A model generated the notes under the pieces. That model was not told the DNA's origin. It ran no database searches and saw only the letters and a program-made list of their open reading frames with translations. A stretch of DNA of 64,000 bases. Origin: Polytrichum commune (taxonomy: Eukaryota > Streptophyta > Polytrichopsida > Polytrichales > Polytrichaceae). Of the stretch, positions 46,911 through 58,162 are shown piece by piece; within the stretch, counting starts at the first letter, position 1, and each line of letters starts with the position of its first letter. The position numbers were made by a program, and so were the translations under genes. The DNA lies in NCBI GenBank assembly GCA_950295325.1, contig OX485804.1, positions 10,044,001 to 10,108,000 on the forward strand. Direction: 5' to 3'.

Positions 46911-49479
46911 TTGAATATCCATGCATGTTTAAGCTCAATTTCCACATTTGTATACATGAATGTGTCGTGATGTTTTTGATCAAAGCTTTAATGCGATGCA
47001 TCACAATGAAGAGGACATAAGTGTAGCCCAAGAGCTGACATCGATGGCCATGACCTAAGTTACCCTAATGACCTAAGGTAGACGAGGCTAATGTGGGCAT
47101 CTCCAACTTTGTGAAATCATCCGGTCAATGGATTTGAGCATTAGAAGCTTGAGCATGTTAGCAATTACAAATCATGATCGAAGAATTTGACATCATTAAA
47201 ATCGGAGTTGAAGAAGGTGTTGATCTAGGCTCCAAAATCAAAGATTCTCTACTGCCCAATGTGGTGTTATAGGGGGAACTCTTTAATCATTCAATGTTGT
47301 GTAAGTGGACAACATCATTAGTTAATAAAACATGGGTCATTTGCCAATGAAAACTAAGTTGAATGCCAATATTGGTTCTCTCATTTCTCTAAAGTGGTCA
47401 CATGTAAGATAAAATGTTGCCGAATTGTTTTTCCATTAAAGAAAACCCACAATACAAGTTGGTTGGCACCTCAGAACCACATGTTGCCTCCCAATTTGCC
47501 CACCTTGGGCACAAGAATCAAGTGTATCATGGCTCGATGAATAGCACACTCCTCATTATGGAGGATGGTGGGTGTAGTTTGAATTTTGTGAAGGTGACTA
47601 ACCCAAATATCATCAAGGCGACAACTTAATCATCATGTATTACTCACCCACTGAACTGAAGCGATTATATTGCCGGTTAGGAGCCAAAAATAGGTGTCCA
47701 ATTAAGGAAGCTAACCGAATTAGTGTCATCTACCTTATTCCCAATAGTTTGGCAAATTTGGATACTTAGAGTGAATTGGTTCATGTGTCAATTAGCTCCT
47801 TGAATTTGAGTATTGCAAAGTGTGTCCGAAAGTCATGTGGTTCATATTATTCCAATCATACCACAATTTCATCTAAGTCACACCGTTTCAAAACTTGTTG
47901 TGGGCACGAAAGGCCAAATGTATGGGATACCCATCTAGGTTTTGCATACCTTTTGTGTGGGATAACGTGTTTCTTGAGTAACTTGTGATTGTGAGAATGT
48001 GTTGCCACAATTGTTGGGCAACTGCCATAGCCCACATCATTCAATAAAGTGTAAAAGTGAGATGCCCAAGGTCCTACCTATGCCAAAGTCCCCGCTCTTT
48101 ACGGTCTGCTACCTAGTGGACATTCCATGTGTGCACACAAGTCACGTTATGTCTACACTTTTAATGTATGAAAACCATATAACATGGTTTGTGTCCATCA
48201 ATTGTCTGAAGTATGTTCTCAAGAAGATTGCTAGGCACGTGCATAACATGGGTGTGTTTTTGAGAGGTAGTTAGATTCTAGAAAATTGCACCCTTTAAGT
48301 ACCTACATTTTTCTTCTTCTTGTAATCCTATGCTACATGTATTTGTAAAGTAACAAGAAAACAATTTAAACTACCCTATTTTACATTCAATATATACTTC
48401 TATGCTATGAATGCAAAGGTCAACACGTTGTGCTTCCAAACGAGGAAAGCCATTCAAAATACATGTAATTATAACATGTGATACCATACCACCACTCCAT
48501 GCCGCCCACCTAATATACACAACATACACAAACAACCATAGTCAATTGTCATAGACCACTCTTGCATTCACAAACAAACATGTGAAATGGTTTTAATAGA
48601 TTGTACCTTGAGACAAAAATGGGTTGGGCAACTATACAATTTTTAGCATGCTCATAGGTTTGAGGTTTAGGGTAATTGCAACAATTTGACACCGCAAGGC
48701 CATTTGATGTTAATTACATAATCTATCATTACACTATGTATAAGCATTGTTACTTACATGGTTTCTCCTCTCTCATGCAACTTGTTGCCTAGTCATAATT
48801 TTTACACTTTCGATAACCTATTTACAAGCTACTGGTGTTCTCAAACATCGATTATGCTCAATTTACATTGCAAAATTTGTTGAACATGCTTAGATAAATA
48901 CTCATCCTTGTTAGGCACTCGGAGTTGCCCATTTGCAAAACATACATCCAAGCACATGTTGTTCTATAAAAAAGTGTGTAGGAGTAAGCCGAATATTTGG
49001 CATTTGGCTCATGATGACCATCTTCCAAATCTCTACATTCACGCAAAATTGAACATTGGGAGGGTGGGATATTGCTCCTCGCAAACAAGCGAACTCCTTG
49101 CACGTGCAATTCTAAGCAACTTCTACATTGGTGAAGTTGGTATTTGTCATATAACAACTACAATGTTTGCAAAAGCCTTTGAGTTCTCCTCATACTACTA
49201 TTGTTTGCACTCCTTTGGATTTGGACTCCATGCGTCTAAAGGCCCGAGCTGCTGAGCGTTTTATTTTGTAATCTCTATGGATGCGGGTCCATGATCCGAC
49301 AAACTACTCCTAGTGAACACTAGCTCAACGAATAACTTAAGGTAAGCATTGGTAAATGCTTACTTTAAGTGACACACCCACTTCTTCTAGGTTGCGACTC
49401 ACACAACTAGTGTGATAAGGTCACTTAAGCTTAGCGACAATCAATATGATATGATTTTCAACATTGTATGTAGACGTTT

Positions 49480-49710
49480 TCTTCAACATTTTGAAGCTCA
49501 TACGATTCTTTCCTTGATGACATACCCAAACATTCTTGATAACATTAAATGATCATATAGATCCCCCATATCGATCATTGAACCTACATGAATTGACATA
49601 CTTTGAACACATAACTTAGTCCAATCTCTTTCAAACACATTTTTTGGGTGTCCGCTCCTACATTTATACCTAAATGCACACCATTCGAAACGGAGCCGTC
49701 TGATTAGAAA
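49480..49710 (+). repeat. Dispersed repeat X, copy 2
   Basis: TGAAGCTCATACGATTCTTT, AAATGATCATATAGATCCCC, TTGAACCTA, GAACACATAACTTAGTCCAA and GTCTGATTAG follow the same order as in the other copies. Class unknown. Confidence 0.6.
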
Positions 49711-50277
49711 AGGCCGCTTACCTTAAAGCGGAAACAAATCAAACAAACTCGAAATCTTAACATGAAGCCTTAACATGAAGCCTTCCGATCAAAATCACTT
49801 GTGCATCATAACTTCAAGTACTCATCAATGATCGATGTCCTTACAAACACAAGTATCTCACCATTGATTATCATGATCAATTAGTGGCGGCACACTACCG
49901 CTAATGCCCACACACGTGCTTAAAACTATTCAATGTATGTTACATAATCTTTTAATTTTGTCATGCAACATCATCCTCACCCTACCATGGACAATAAGAT
50001 CGTAGATTTTGATATGAAGGAGAGTAAAGGGGAGTATGATATGAGAGATCTAGGAATTGCATTGGAAATTGGGTTCCAAAGTTGTTTGATTTGTTGGGAC
50101 CAACTACACCTTTCACAAGTAGAATTAGTGTGGCCCACTTTAATAATTGACATACCTTGATTATTTTGGTCAATGTGTTTTCTCGTGACTCATATTGTAC
50201 GTTCCAAATACACAACATGGAACAATTGTTACGTACGTAACATGATTTAGTGTGGGTTGGAAAATCTAAAATCATTA

Positions 50278-50513
50278 GGAGATTGTTGAATCGGCCACGT
50301 AGGTTGTTAGAATGGCCACAGAGTTGCGTTGCGCGGTCATATTGCCTGTTAGAATTTGATTTTTCATCGCACACATGAAGAGGAGCAAAGACATCAACTT
50401 TGTGTTAAAATGAGTAAACTTGACCAACTTGGATGAAAAGTCAAAGCCTCTAACCTATAAGTGACTGTTTTCATGGTTGTATTAACCAGTTCGTGGTTGA
50501 TTTAACAATCCCC
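50278..50513. mobile_element. MITE, GGGGATTGTTAAATYGACCAC family
   Basis: The ends GGAGATTGTTGAATCGGCCA and TGGTTGATTTAACAATCCCC are inverted copies flanked by TA. The interior shares TTTGATTTTTCATCGCACAC with the copy at 17683-17910. Non-coding. Confidence 0.75.
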
Positions 50514-50918
50514 TATCAAAATTTTACCTAAAAAATCCATTTCTTGGTTATTATTTATCATTATGTGTATATTTGAAATAGCCACCATAATTTGTCAAGG
50601 ATGTTAAATCACAAAATTGAAAGACACCTTAGAATGAGGTCGTTAGTGTTGATGTTAAAGTCATGACTGCCCACTTTGGGGCACAAAAGAGGTGTTGAAA
50701 TTGGTTACCTAAAGGAATTGGGCACATTTAGTATTCACACAAATCACTTCTTTGGTTCTATGGTTCTCGTATGCGTCAATGGTGTGACGAGGAGGGGCTT
50801 CATGTATAAAATATTATACCTATACTTAACACATCTACTTCAATTAGTGTGGACCACATCAATTTGAGAGTTGCTTTGAATTCATGAAGTAAACCAAATA
50901 GTAAAATTGTGTGTGACC

Positions 50919-51304
50919 ATGCTAAATATGGTATTTAGTGTCACCAATTCTATTTGTCATGCATGCTCAATACTAAATCTAAACCACCTTTGCAGTGTCA
51001 CCAACACTAAATGTAACCCTAATAGTATTTGTTATTCCTTGTAAAAAAACATTTGGGCGTTGTAGATTTACATTGTTGGAAATATAGTCACTCACTAAAT
51101 GATTTTTCATCCACATCCCAATTAATCCATGGCAATAATTCATTACAAAACATAAGCATGTCAAATATACCAAACTCTTAAGTACTTCACATACATGTAA
51201 GTTGGGATGACAATACTTGTAAGTTCATACATAAAAAGTGTTACTAGAAATGTTACAAGAGTGACATAAAGTATCATATGACATTGAATAGAATATCTAG
51301 TGTA
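50919..51304 (-). mobile_element. MITE with palindromic ends (family P), copy 4
   Basis: It starts ATGCTAAATATGGTATTTAG and ends TAGAATATCTAGTGTA. The interior matches copy 3 in the same orientation (GTGTCACCAATTCTA, CCAACACTAAATGTAACCC, TATTCCTTGTAAAA). More diverged than copies 1-3. Confidence 0.75.
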
Positions 51305-51772
51305 CCATCCACGATTCACCACACCTTTGTTGTCCTTTTATAAAGTTGACATCTCCCTTTAGTAGATAGAAAGGAAGGTGAGGTGGTAGAAGTTTGACGG
51401 TTCAGAGTGTTATCTAAGAGAGTACAAGATTTGACGAGATGCACGTCAAATCATGAAATATTGTCACAAATTACATGCATAGGGTTAAGTTCTTCAAATT
51501 TATGCCAATGTAATGTACGAAAATATGAAGCATTTTGGAGGAGAAGGGAGACTTTAATGACGTTTGTAATGCAATGATCTCCACATGGGAAAGGAAAATA
51601 TGTTGGAAAACAATGTGTAGGACTAACAAATACGAGTTCCAAATATATAAACGGTGGTTATTGTTTCTTCCATGCTTTCATGTTCACCTTCATACAGACT
51701 TGCAATCAATGCCTTGCAGCCATTGCATCCAACATCAGCCCAAACGCGTGGTGTTTTGAATGTCCGTTTCCC

Positions 51773-51793
51773 AAACCCTAAACCCTAAACCCT
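51773..51793 (+). repeat. Interstitial telomere-type repeats
   Basis: Three head-to-tail AAACCCT units. This is the Arabidopsis-type plant telomere repeat. It lies 280 bp from the left end of a pogo-like element and in no gene promoter that I can support. Confidence 0.8.
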
Positions 51794-52149
51794 ATGCCTA
51801 GCCAAGATGGTGCTATGTCCAAACCGGGTTTAACTTTCTCTTACTAATACGTTCCATACACCACATATTCAAATTGATACCAACAAGCTTTGCTCACAAG
51901 TTCTTCTTTTTTGGTCTAGCAATCTTCATTTTCTAGCACCCATAGCAATTGAGTATTATGGTTTATGATATGATAAAAACACAAGCCTTTAGGAATTGGG
52001 ACAAGTGGCCAAATTAGGCACGCTTCTAATATTCATTGTAAGAAGCTATTAAAGTGGATGGGCTTGGATGGTTACAGTAACCTCCCACTTAAGTACGCAT
52101 CCCAGTTAAGTACGCATTTTTTAGCAAAAAAATTAGGGTTCAAGATTTC

Positions 52150-52353
52150 TTAGTTGAACATGTCGTGAATCGTCATTTGGCGTAAGTTTTGAAGTTTTTT
52201 TGGGGTTGGCTTTGAGGTCGACTGCTCGGATCTTGCTTTGAAATGATTCAAACGATTTCTTAAGGCCATAAAAAATTTCCTCTGCTTCTGCTTGAACTTC
52301 AAGGCAGAGCAACTAATCCTCGATGTCAAGAACTTGCTTATAAACAGAGTCAA
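52150..52353 (-). pseudogene. Pogo-like transposase, C-terminal remnant
   Basis: The frame ends in a Lys/Arg-rich stretch, then a Pro/Gln linker and RQMTIHDMFN just before the stop. This is comparable with QRTIDSFF in the element at 4191-5182 and with Tigger-type tails. No catalytic residues are present. Confidence 0.55.
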
Positions 52354-52357
52354 AACC

Positions 52358-52537
52358 CTAGAATATAACTCCGTTTTCTAAACCAACATTCAGTTCCTGA
52401 GTGTTAACATCGCCTTCACTAACGATGTACTCTCGGGCTAGAGCCCTTTTACTCGGGGTATTCGTTATGCTAAGCTTCAAGACGATTTCGCAATGTTGAT
52501 GCTCATTGAGACGCTTTCCGTTTGGTTTCTTCGACAT
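52358..52537 (-). pseudogene. Pogo-like transposase, N-terminal HTH remnant
   Basis: From the ATG at 52537 the frame reads MSKKPNGKRLNEHQHCEIVL followed by a helix containing PSKRALAREY. This pattern (basic start, LNEHQ..EIV, then S.RALAREY) resembles the psq/CENP-B N-terminal helix-turn-helix of pogo/Tigger transposases. The frame stops within 60 codons, and the DDE core between this and the tail remnant is gone. Confidence 0.6.
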
Positions 52538-52548
52538 TGTAGCAAAAC

Positions 52549-52712
52549 ACAAGCGATTTGGGAAACCTTAAACCCTAAGGTACACACCTACCGGCTATAG
52601 CGAAACACAAGCATAGCGATTTGGGAAACCCTAAATCCTAAAGTACGCACCTACCAACTATAGCGAAACACAAGCAATTTGGGAAACTCTAAAGTACGCA
52701 CCTACCAACTAA
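52549..52712. repeat. Tandem repeats in the pogo-like element
   Basis: About three units of roughly 43-63 bp share ACACAAGC, GATTTGGGAAAC, CTAAAGTACGCACCTACC and CTATAGCGAA. They lie 5' of the transposase start on the minus strand, like a subterminal repeat region. Confidence 0.75.
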
Positions 52713-52839
52713 GTACGCACAAACTGCGCAGGTTCAAGTTGCATACTTAAGCGGGAGGTTACTGTACTTTGTTTCACATCCTCCTAGGATGTGCAACTCA
52801 CACTTGGTACAAGATGATTAGCAAGTCCAAATCGAGGTT

Positions 52840-53240
52840 GTAGCCACTTTCCTCATAATTTTTGGAGCTCGTGCGAATACTTATTTATTATCAAAGTGAA
52901 GAATCTTGTGCTCATTGAATCGTCAAATAGTCCCCCCCCCCCCCCTTCCATTGTGTCGAATGTTGAACCTATAATGGTTATCAAAATTTGTGCACATGTC
53001 TTTTGGTACCCATTTTTAATTCCACACCAAACTGCATACCACTCAAATATAGATGGACGACTAAGATAAATAACCGAAATAAGCATGTCTGCCTTATGCC
53101 ACTTTTCTTGGAGGAAGAGATTTCCACAATTGTTGAATTTGGAAGCTCAAGACCTTCGAACTCCAACACCTAACCTACGGCTATAGTCCATAACATTGGT
53201 AGCACGGGCACTTGGATATCTACACAATGCAAACCTTGAC
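52840..53240 (+). repeat. Dispersed repeat X, copy 3
   Basis: The most complete copy: GAGCTCGTGCGAATACTTA, ATCAAAGTGAAGAATCTT, poly-C, GTTGAACCTA, ACCACTCAAATATAGATGG, CTTTTCTTGGAGGAAGAGA, CATAACATTGGTAGCA and ACCTTGACTATGG. Its right half is duplicated at 54470-54670. Confidence 0.7.
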
Positions 53241-53249
53241 TATGGTAGT

Positions 53250-53450
53250 CAAGGCTTATCAAAGTGAAGAATCTTATGATCATTGAATGGTCATATAGCC
53301 TCCCCCCCCCCCCCCAATTATGTTGATTACTGAACCTAGAAAAATGGCAATTGAATTTTAAACATGCAATCCAATCTCTTTAGAACACATGTCTTTTTAA
53401 TATCTGTTTTTGGATCTGCACCAAACCACATACCACTCAAATATAAGGTG
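53250..53450 (+). repeat. Dispersed repeat X, copy 4 (left part)
   Basis: ATCAAAGTGAAGAATCTTAT, a poly-C run, TACTGAACCTAGAAAAA and ATACCACTCAAATATAAGG match copy 3 up to 53450, where similarity ends. The remainder of an X copy resumes at about 54469. Confidence 0.65.
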
Positions 53451-54468
53451 AACACGCCAATGACCAGTCACGGCCCACGGACCGCACAACAACGAGACAA
53501 AACGCTCACATGATTATTTCTTTGGGAACATGTTCAATACTCTGGATGAAAATTTTCATCCAGCCACAACGAGTTGCGAAGCGGGCCCGGGTGCAAAACT
53601 TGAGCAGATTGCGTCCAAACTCCACACAAACTGGCTCGAAATGGCTCCAAAAAAAAGCGGGTGAAAGGAGACGTACCTTGCGCGGCAGGGGAGGAGGGAG
53701 CGAGCAAGAGGGCCAGCAGGAGCAAAGCAGCGCTGCAGGTCACGATCCCTAACCCTCTGTACTGCATTGCTTGCAACGATGAGCGCCTTCCTCGAGCCAT
53801 GCGCATTAGGAGGCTGTTAGTCACACACACACACAACTTCGATTTGTAAGTGAAGACAAACCTCCAAATCTCACAAAACCGACCTCAATGATACAATAAC
53901 ACAGAATCCAAATGAAAAGTCGTTTGTAACCAGAAAACCCTAAGAGCCGCGAGGGTCAATGGTCACGTATGATGATGATCTTATACTTTACTTAGGGTTG
54001 ATCAACAAGATTTCACAAACTCCCTCCCCTCCCAATGCCGAAACAAACAAGAAGCGAGTGTCGCCGCCGGCCTCAAGCACACTCAAACCTGCACTGGGAG
54101 AGACGACCCAGCGGACACACTTGGAGAGACGACCTAACGCAAAACATCATCTTTGAACGGGTATCATCCAATATCATCCAACGTTGTCGTCGTGGGAACA
54201 ACGCGAATCTGCATTGGGAACGTGACGGGAACGTGACGGGAACACTGTGCGGTGAAGGGCTGAGACTAGTTCTCACATAAAATTATATCCCTCTCTCTTT
54301 AACATGCGATAAAAAGTTTTGTGTCAAAAAGTTTTGAATGTGGTTTTTTCGAGGTAAATCCCAATCTCACATATTACAGTCTCACAAAATTTGAGAGATT
54401 GAAAGTTTCTAGATTTTTGTTGGGAAGGTTTTGAATCATGCATGTGTGGTCATTGGCATGTCTACATT
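53451..54468. mobile_element. Candidate insertion carrying a gene fragment
   Basis: A GC-richer segment of about 1 kb sits between two parts of repeat X. AGGTG occurs on both sides (53446-53450 and 54469-54473). GCCAATGACCA near the left end (53456) is inverted near the right end (54447-54457). Inside is an orphan exon-like frame with a signal peptide and splice donor. Short tandem repeats (GGGAACGTGAC; GGAGAGACGACC) lie at 54090-54245. A Pack-type element carrying a captured exon is the inference; the off-set inverted repeats make it uncertain. Confidence 0.4.
53677..53806 (-). CDS. Orphan first exon with signal peptide
   Basis: From the ATG at 53806 the minus strand reads MRMARGRRSSLQ, then a possible second start MQYRGLG, then the hydrophobic core IVTCSAALLLLALLLAP and SSPAAQG, a good signal-peptide shape. 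It is followed exactly by a strong donor, CAAG|GTACGTC. I found no continuing exon to the left before repeat DNA. I do not recognise the protein. It may be a captured or truncated gene fragment, a gene with distant exons, or chance. Confidence 0.3.
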
Positions 54469-54680
54469 AGGTGTCCGATTAAGATGTATAACCGAATTAA
54501 GCTCGTCTACCTTATGGCACTTTTCTTGGAGGAAGAGACATTCCACAACTTGTCGAGACCTTTGAAATCCTAGCACGGTCTAACTTAAGGCCACAACATT
54601 GGTAGCATGGCCACTTGTACATTTGCGCAATGGCAAACCTTGACCGAGGTGGCCAAGGCTTTGGATCCTTCTCCTACATA
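54469..54680 (+). repeat. Dispersed repeat X, right part
   Basis: CCGATTAAGATGTATAACCG, CTTTTCTTGGAGGAAGAGA, ACAACATTGGTAGCATGG and ACCTTGACCGAGGTGG repeat the right half of copy 3 (53050-53240). Confidence 0.7.
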
Positions 54681-57225
54681 TAGGTTACGGATAACGATAT
54701 GGATGTAGAAGGAAAAAATGTTCCACTTTCATTTAGAAACCACCGGAAGAAGTGGTGGTACTATAGTGAGGTTCATGTTGTTGGGGTATAAGGGTCGGTT
54801 TAGATGTAAAGAAGTGCACTGGTCAATCAAGAATTTATGTTCAAGAGAAGGTTATTTGAGGCAACAATTGGTATGGTGGACAAGTTGGGGGAAAAAAACT
54901 CCTCAAATTGGAGTTCTCTAAAAGTCAAGTTTCTTGTCTTAGGGTTTGAGGTTGCCCAAGGAATTTGACCTCCGCATTACTCCCCTAATTAAAAGTGTTG
55001 CCATGTTAGGGGAGCCATGTCACTTTTTTTTATCCATGCTTGAAGCTCTTCACTGGAGAAGTCTTGGCCGTAGTGTAAACCCTAGCTGTTGAAGATCCCA
55101 TCTCATTGCCAACTATATTACTCATTTCTGTAAAATTCTTGATCGGTTCACTTCTTCACGAAACCTTGAATCGGCCCTAACTGTGGTTTGGCATTAGGGG
55201 TCCGCCACAAAGGAACTCCAAAATCGAGCAATCCTATCGGTTGAGAGTAATGTTTTGGACCCTAGAAGGTGTTGAGGTGGTGATATAGTGCAACACCTTC
55301 CTGTCAAATCTCATTGGTCTCAACTCAAGGAAACACCTTATTTGAGTGAAACCAACATTTCAAGTTTGTGTCCAATCTTGAGAGTTCAAAAGTGACGGGT
55401 GTAGTTTGAATATGCCAATTCTTAAGTGTCTAAGAAGCCCAAATTGGGCCTCTTGGAGCAAAAAAAATGTATTTGAACTACATACGTTCGTTTTTAGCTA
55501 ATCATGTCAAAAATGACCTTGTCTTGAATCAACTTATTCTTATGGTCCATCATTTGGACAAGACAAACACTTTGAAGCTATTGAAATTTTCAAGTTTATG
55601 TACACAACATGAATCGATGCCTTTGGATGCAAATACATACATTGTATTGTGATCATCAATGTGTAATATTTACATAAAACAATGCATATAAAAAAGTTTA
55701 AAACATATGAATATATGAAATATGATTTATGAATTCAATGAATCATGTATATAGCCGTATATTGAGACCCAAATCGGGGTAAGGCCTAAGGAGTCCTTTT
55801 GGAGCATGCAATTGTGAAGATGGGCTAAGTTATAATCTCTCGTATGTGAACTCGACTATCAACTGTCTTACCGTGTGAGTTAATGTTGTTGTGAGTCATG
55901 GCAGGCGAGGTAAAGAAAACCAAAGAAAAGCAACCCAAGCTTGTCGTGGACAACATGGACATGTTCTCTAGAAAAGTGTAGGAAGGGAGGACAAGTAGTA
56001 GGTTCCAACTCTATTATATCGAGTATTTAAGTAGTGTGGATCGCACTAATTACAATATAATTGCGTTTCACTCCACCAAATAGTTGGTTAGCAACGGTGC
56101 ACTTTCAATTCAATCATGGCACCTCCTATCAACATTCTCGTGAGCCCACGTGGCATGAGAGATCAAATTGTTAACAATGTTATATTGTTTGCATCGAATG
56201 CAATGTAGCTTGGAGGTTTTGAGAAGGGTGTTCCTAAGTTTCTATGGAATTGTCACGATTGTGTCAATTGACCTCCTTGTGTGTTGTAGTATCATAGCAT
56301 ATTTCACATGTTGCAATGTAAAATTCACTCCGCGTCAACTTTTCAGCAACAATTTGGGAACACGTGGCACTTTTACTTTACAACTTAAATAGTTAGTGTC
56401 AAATCGACATGGTATTATGATGCCAAAGTAATTTGCAAAGTGTATTAAAGAGGCAAGAAACAAAAGGGGGGGGGGGTTGGGGTTCATGCCTCTTGGAGGA
56501 ATTTGTTGTTGAGAAAATATTGAAGCGTGTAGTGTCAAGGAGACATTTGAAACTCCGAAGAACTTGATTATTGTAGATTTGTTTTTGACCTATGGAGGGA
56601 GTTGGCCCCATGTTGCAGTTAGACTCATGTTGAAGCTTAGCGAAAGGAGATGCTTTGCTAGGAGCAGACCAATTGCCAATTAAATTGAGCAGGCATAAAC
56701 CTAAACTCCCCTTGTTATTCAAATAACTTGTTTATTGTATAGTGAGCCTTAATGCCAACTATGCCAAAAAGCCACTTACTATGATATGTCAAAAACATCC
56801 AAATTTAAATAACCGAGGGACCCTGGAAATTGGAAGAAACATTCTTTCTTTTTGAAATTTAACGCATGTTTGGTAAGTCCAAGTGGCATAGGAGACTCGG
56901 TGCTTCAAATATGGATGAATTACTTCTAAGAAGTCCAAATGGAAACAAACAATGGAGTTTGAATATTCAACCCTTACTTTTGAAATATATTTAAATATGC
57001 TTTGTAACTCTGAGTGGCTTAATAGATCAAGTACCTACGACACGGACCACATAAGCAGTGAGAGGAGAGTGGATGAGAAGTAGTCGAGGACCAATGAGTC
57101 ATTCACTTACTCGAGCTAGTTATTATTCATAACCGATCATATCATGGACATATATGAGGTTTAGGAATGATATCTCGCCTCTAGAGATGAAGATCAGTTG
57201 CGATAAACCATCTACTCTTGGATGA
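54681..57225. other. Gene-poor AT-rich region
   Basis: No supported coding sequence. Positions 56850-56930 (TAACGCATGTTTGGTAAGTC, CAAGTGGCAT, ATGGATGAATTA) are repeated at 57570-57650, flanking the distal promoter of LEA gene B. Confidence 0.4.
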
Positions 57226-57426
57226 GTGATCAGGTTATGTTTCCAAACGTCAAGATTAAATCAACCGATGGGCATTGGACATTGCTTGCACCTTGGTTCT
57301 AGAAAGTCTAGGAACAAACAGGGGCGATGCCCGCCCTCTTCTTCCTCCTGCTCTCGGGGCACAAAACTCGCTGCTGGGGACCCTCTCTCGTCGCCCGTCC
57401 GTTGTTTTATGTCGTTCGTCGGGGAG

Positions 57427-57501
57427 ACCGACGAATTCCCGAAAAAGATTGAGGTGACGTGGCCGCCCCAGAGGGCTGCATTTCGGGAAAAGGCTATATA
57501 A
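57427..57501 (+). promoter_or_regulatory. DRE-ABRE-TATA module, distal LEA promoter
   Basis: ACCGAC (57427-57432) is a DRE/CRT core, TGACGTGGCC (57455-57464) is an ABRE-like site, and CTATATAA (57494-57501) is a good TATA box about 35 bp farther on. Order and spacing resemble an ABA/dehydration-responsive core promoter. The LEA start codon is 660 bp downstream, so use of this promoter would need a long or spliced 5' UTR. Confidence 0.5.
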
Positions 57502-57774
57502 GCCTCCTCCTCAAACAACCGGTTGACACTTTGGACATGTTTAGCAAGCTTTGTCGTAAAAAACTAACATAACGCATTTGTTGGTAAGTCCAAGTGGCAT
57601 TTGGAACTAATTTGGCACCTAAAACATGGATGGATGAATTATTAGTGGTTTATTATTAATTAGTGATTTTTGTTGAGTGGGAAATCTCCACATGGAAGGA
57701 GGCCCAGAATGGGAGCCCATGGCCAGACTGTAAGCCCAGTATATGCTTCTTTAACCGCACATTCATTACTTGGT

Positions 57775-57910
57775 GGCGCCGACGGCCGCCGCGTGGCGCC
57801 CGATTGACGGACTCTAGTATATCCACACCCTCCACGCGTCACGTCGCCACCCGTCAGAGCCTTGCACCCGCCAGGTGGCGCACCCACGCTCCACTCTTGG
57901 CCTCCTATAT
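57775..57910 (+). promoter_or_regulatory. Proximal promoter of LEA gene B
   Basis: GCCGAC (57778-57783, DRE core) and GCGTCACGTCGCC (ACGT core, about 57836-57848) precede a possible TATA (TATAT, 57906-57910). This would place transcription start near 57940, giving a 5' UTR of about 220 nt. That leader contains a CTAT/CTGT microsatellite at about 57998-58030. Confidence 0.5.
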
Positions 57911-58162
57911 GACGAGAGGATGCACTCCTGCCGATCCACATCTCAATCTTTCTCCGCTATCCATCACATTTCTAACTCACAATTTTGGAGGCTTTCTTAT
58001 CTATCTATCTATCTGTCTGTCTACCTATCTCGCCTTTTCCATCTCATATTGCGCTTTGTTTGAAGCTTTGTTGGATTTTTGTGCCCGTATATTGGTGAAT
58101 CGAGGTCGAAGAGTTTAGCCTAAGTTTTTAGTTTGTCAAGAGTTCGCTCTGTTCGAGAAAGT

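Larger units (their letters stand above)
45721..50277. other. Gene-poor AT-rich region with decayed repeats
   Basis: Contains two diverged copies of dispersed repeat X (about 46640-46910 and 49480-49710). No open frame has a recognisable domain. Confidence 0.4.
52075..52764 (-). mobile_element. Second pogo/Tigger-like deletion derivative
   Basis: The ends CAGTAACCTCCCACTTAAGT and its inverted partner (ACTTAAGCGGGAGGTTACTG at the right) have few mismatches and are flanked by TA (52073-52074, 52765-52766). TTAAGTACGCA-like motifs repeat inside both ends. On the minus strand it keeps only the two extremities of a transposase: an N-terminal helix-turn-helix piece and a C-terminal tail. At 690 bp it is non-autonomous. 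It is a different family from 4191-5182 by TIR sequence but has the same architecture. Confidence 0.85.
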
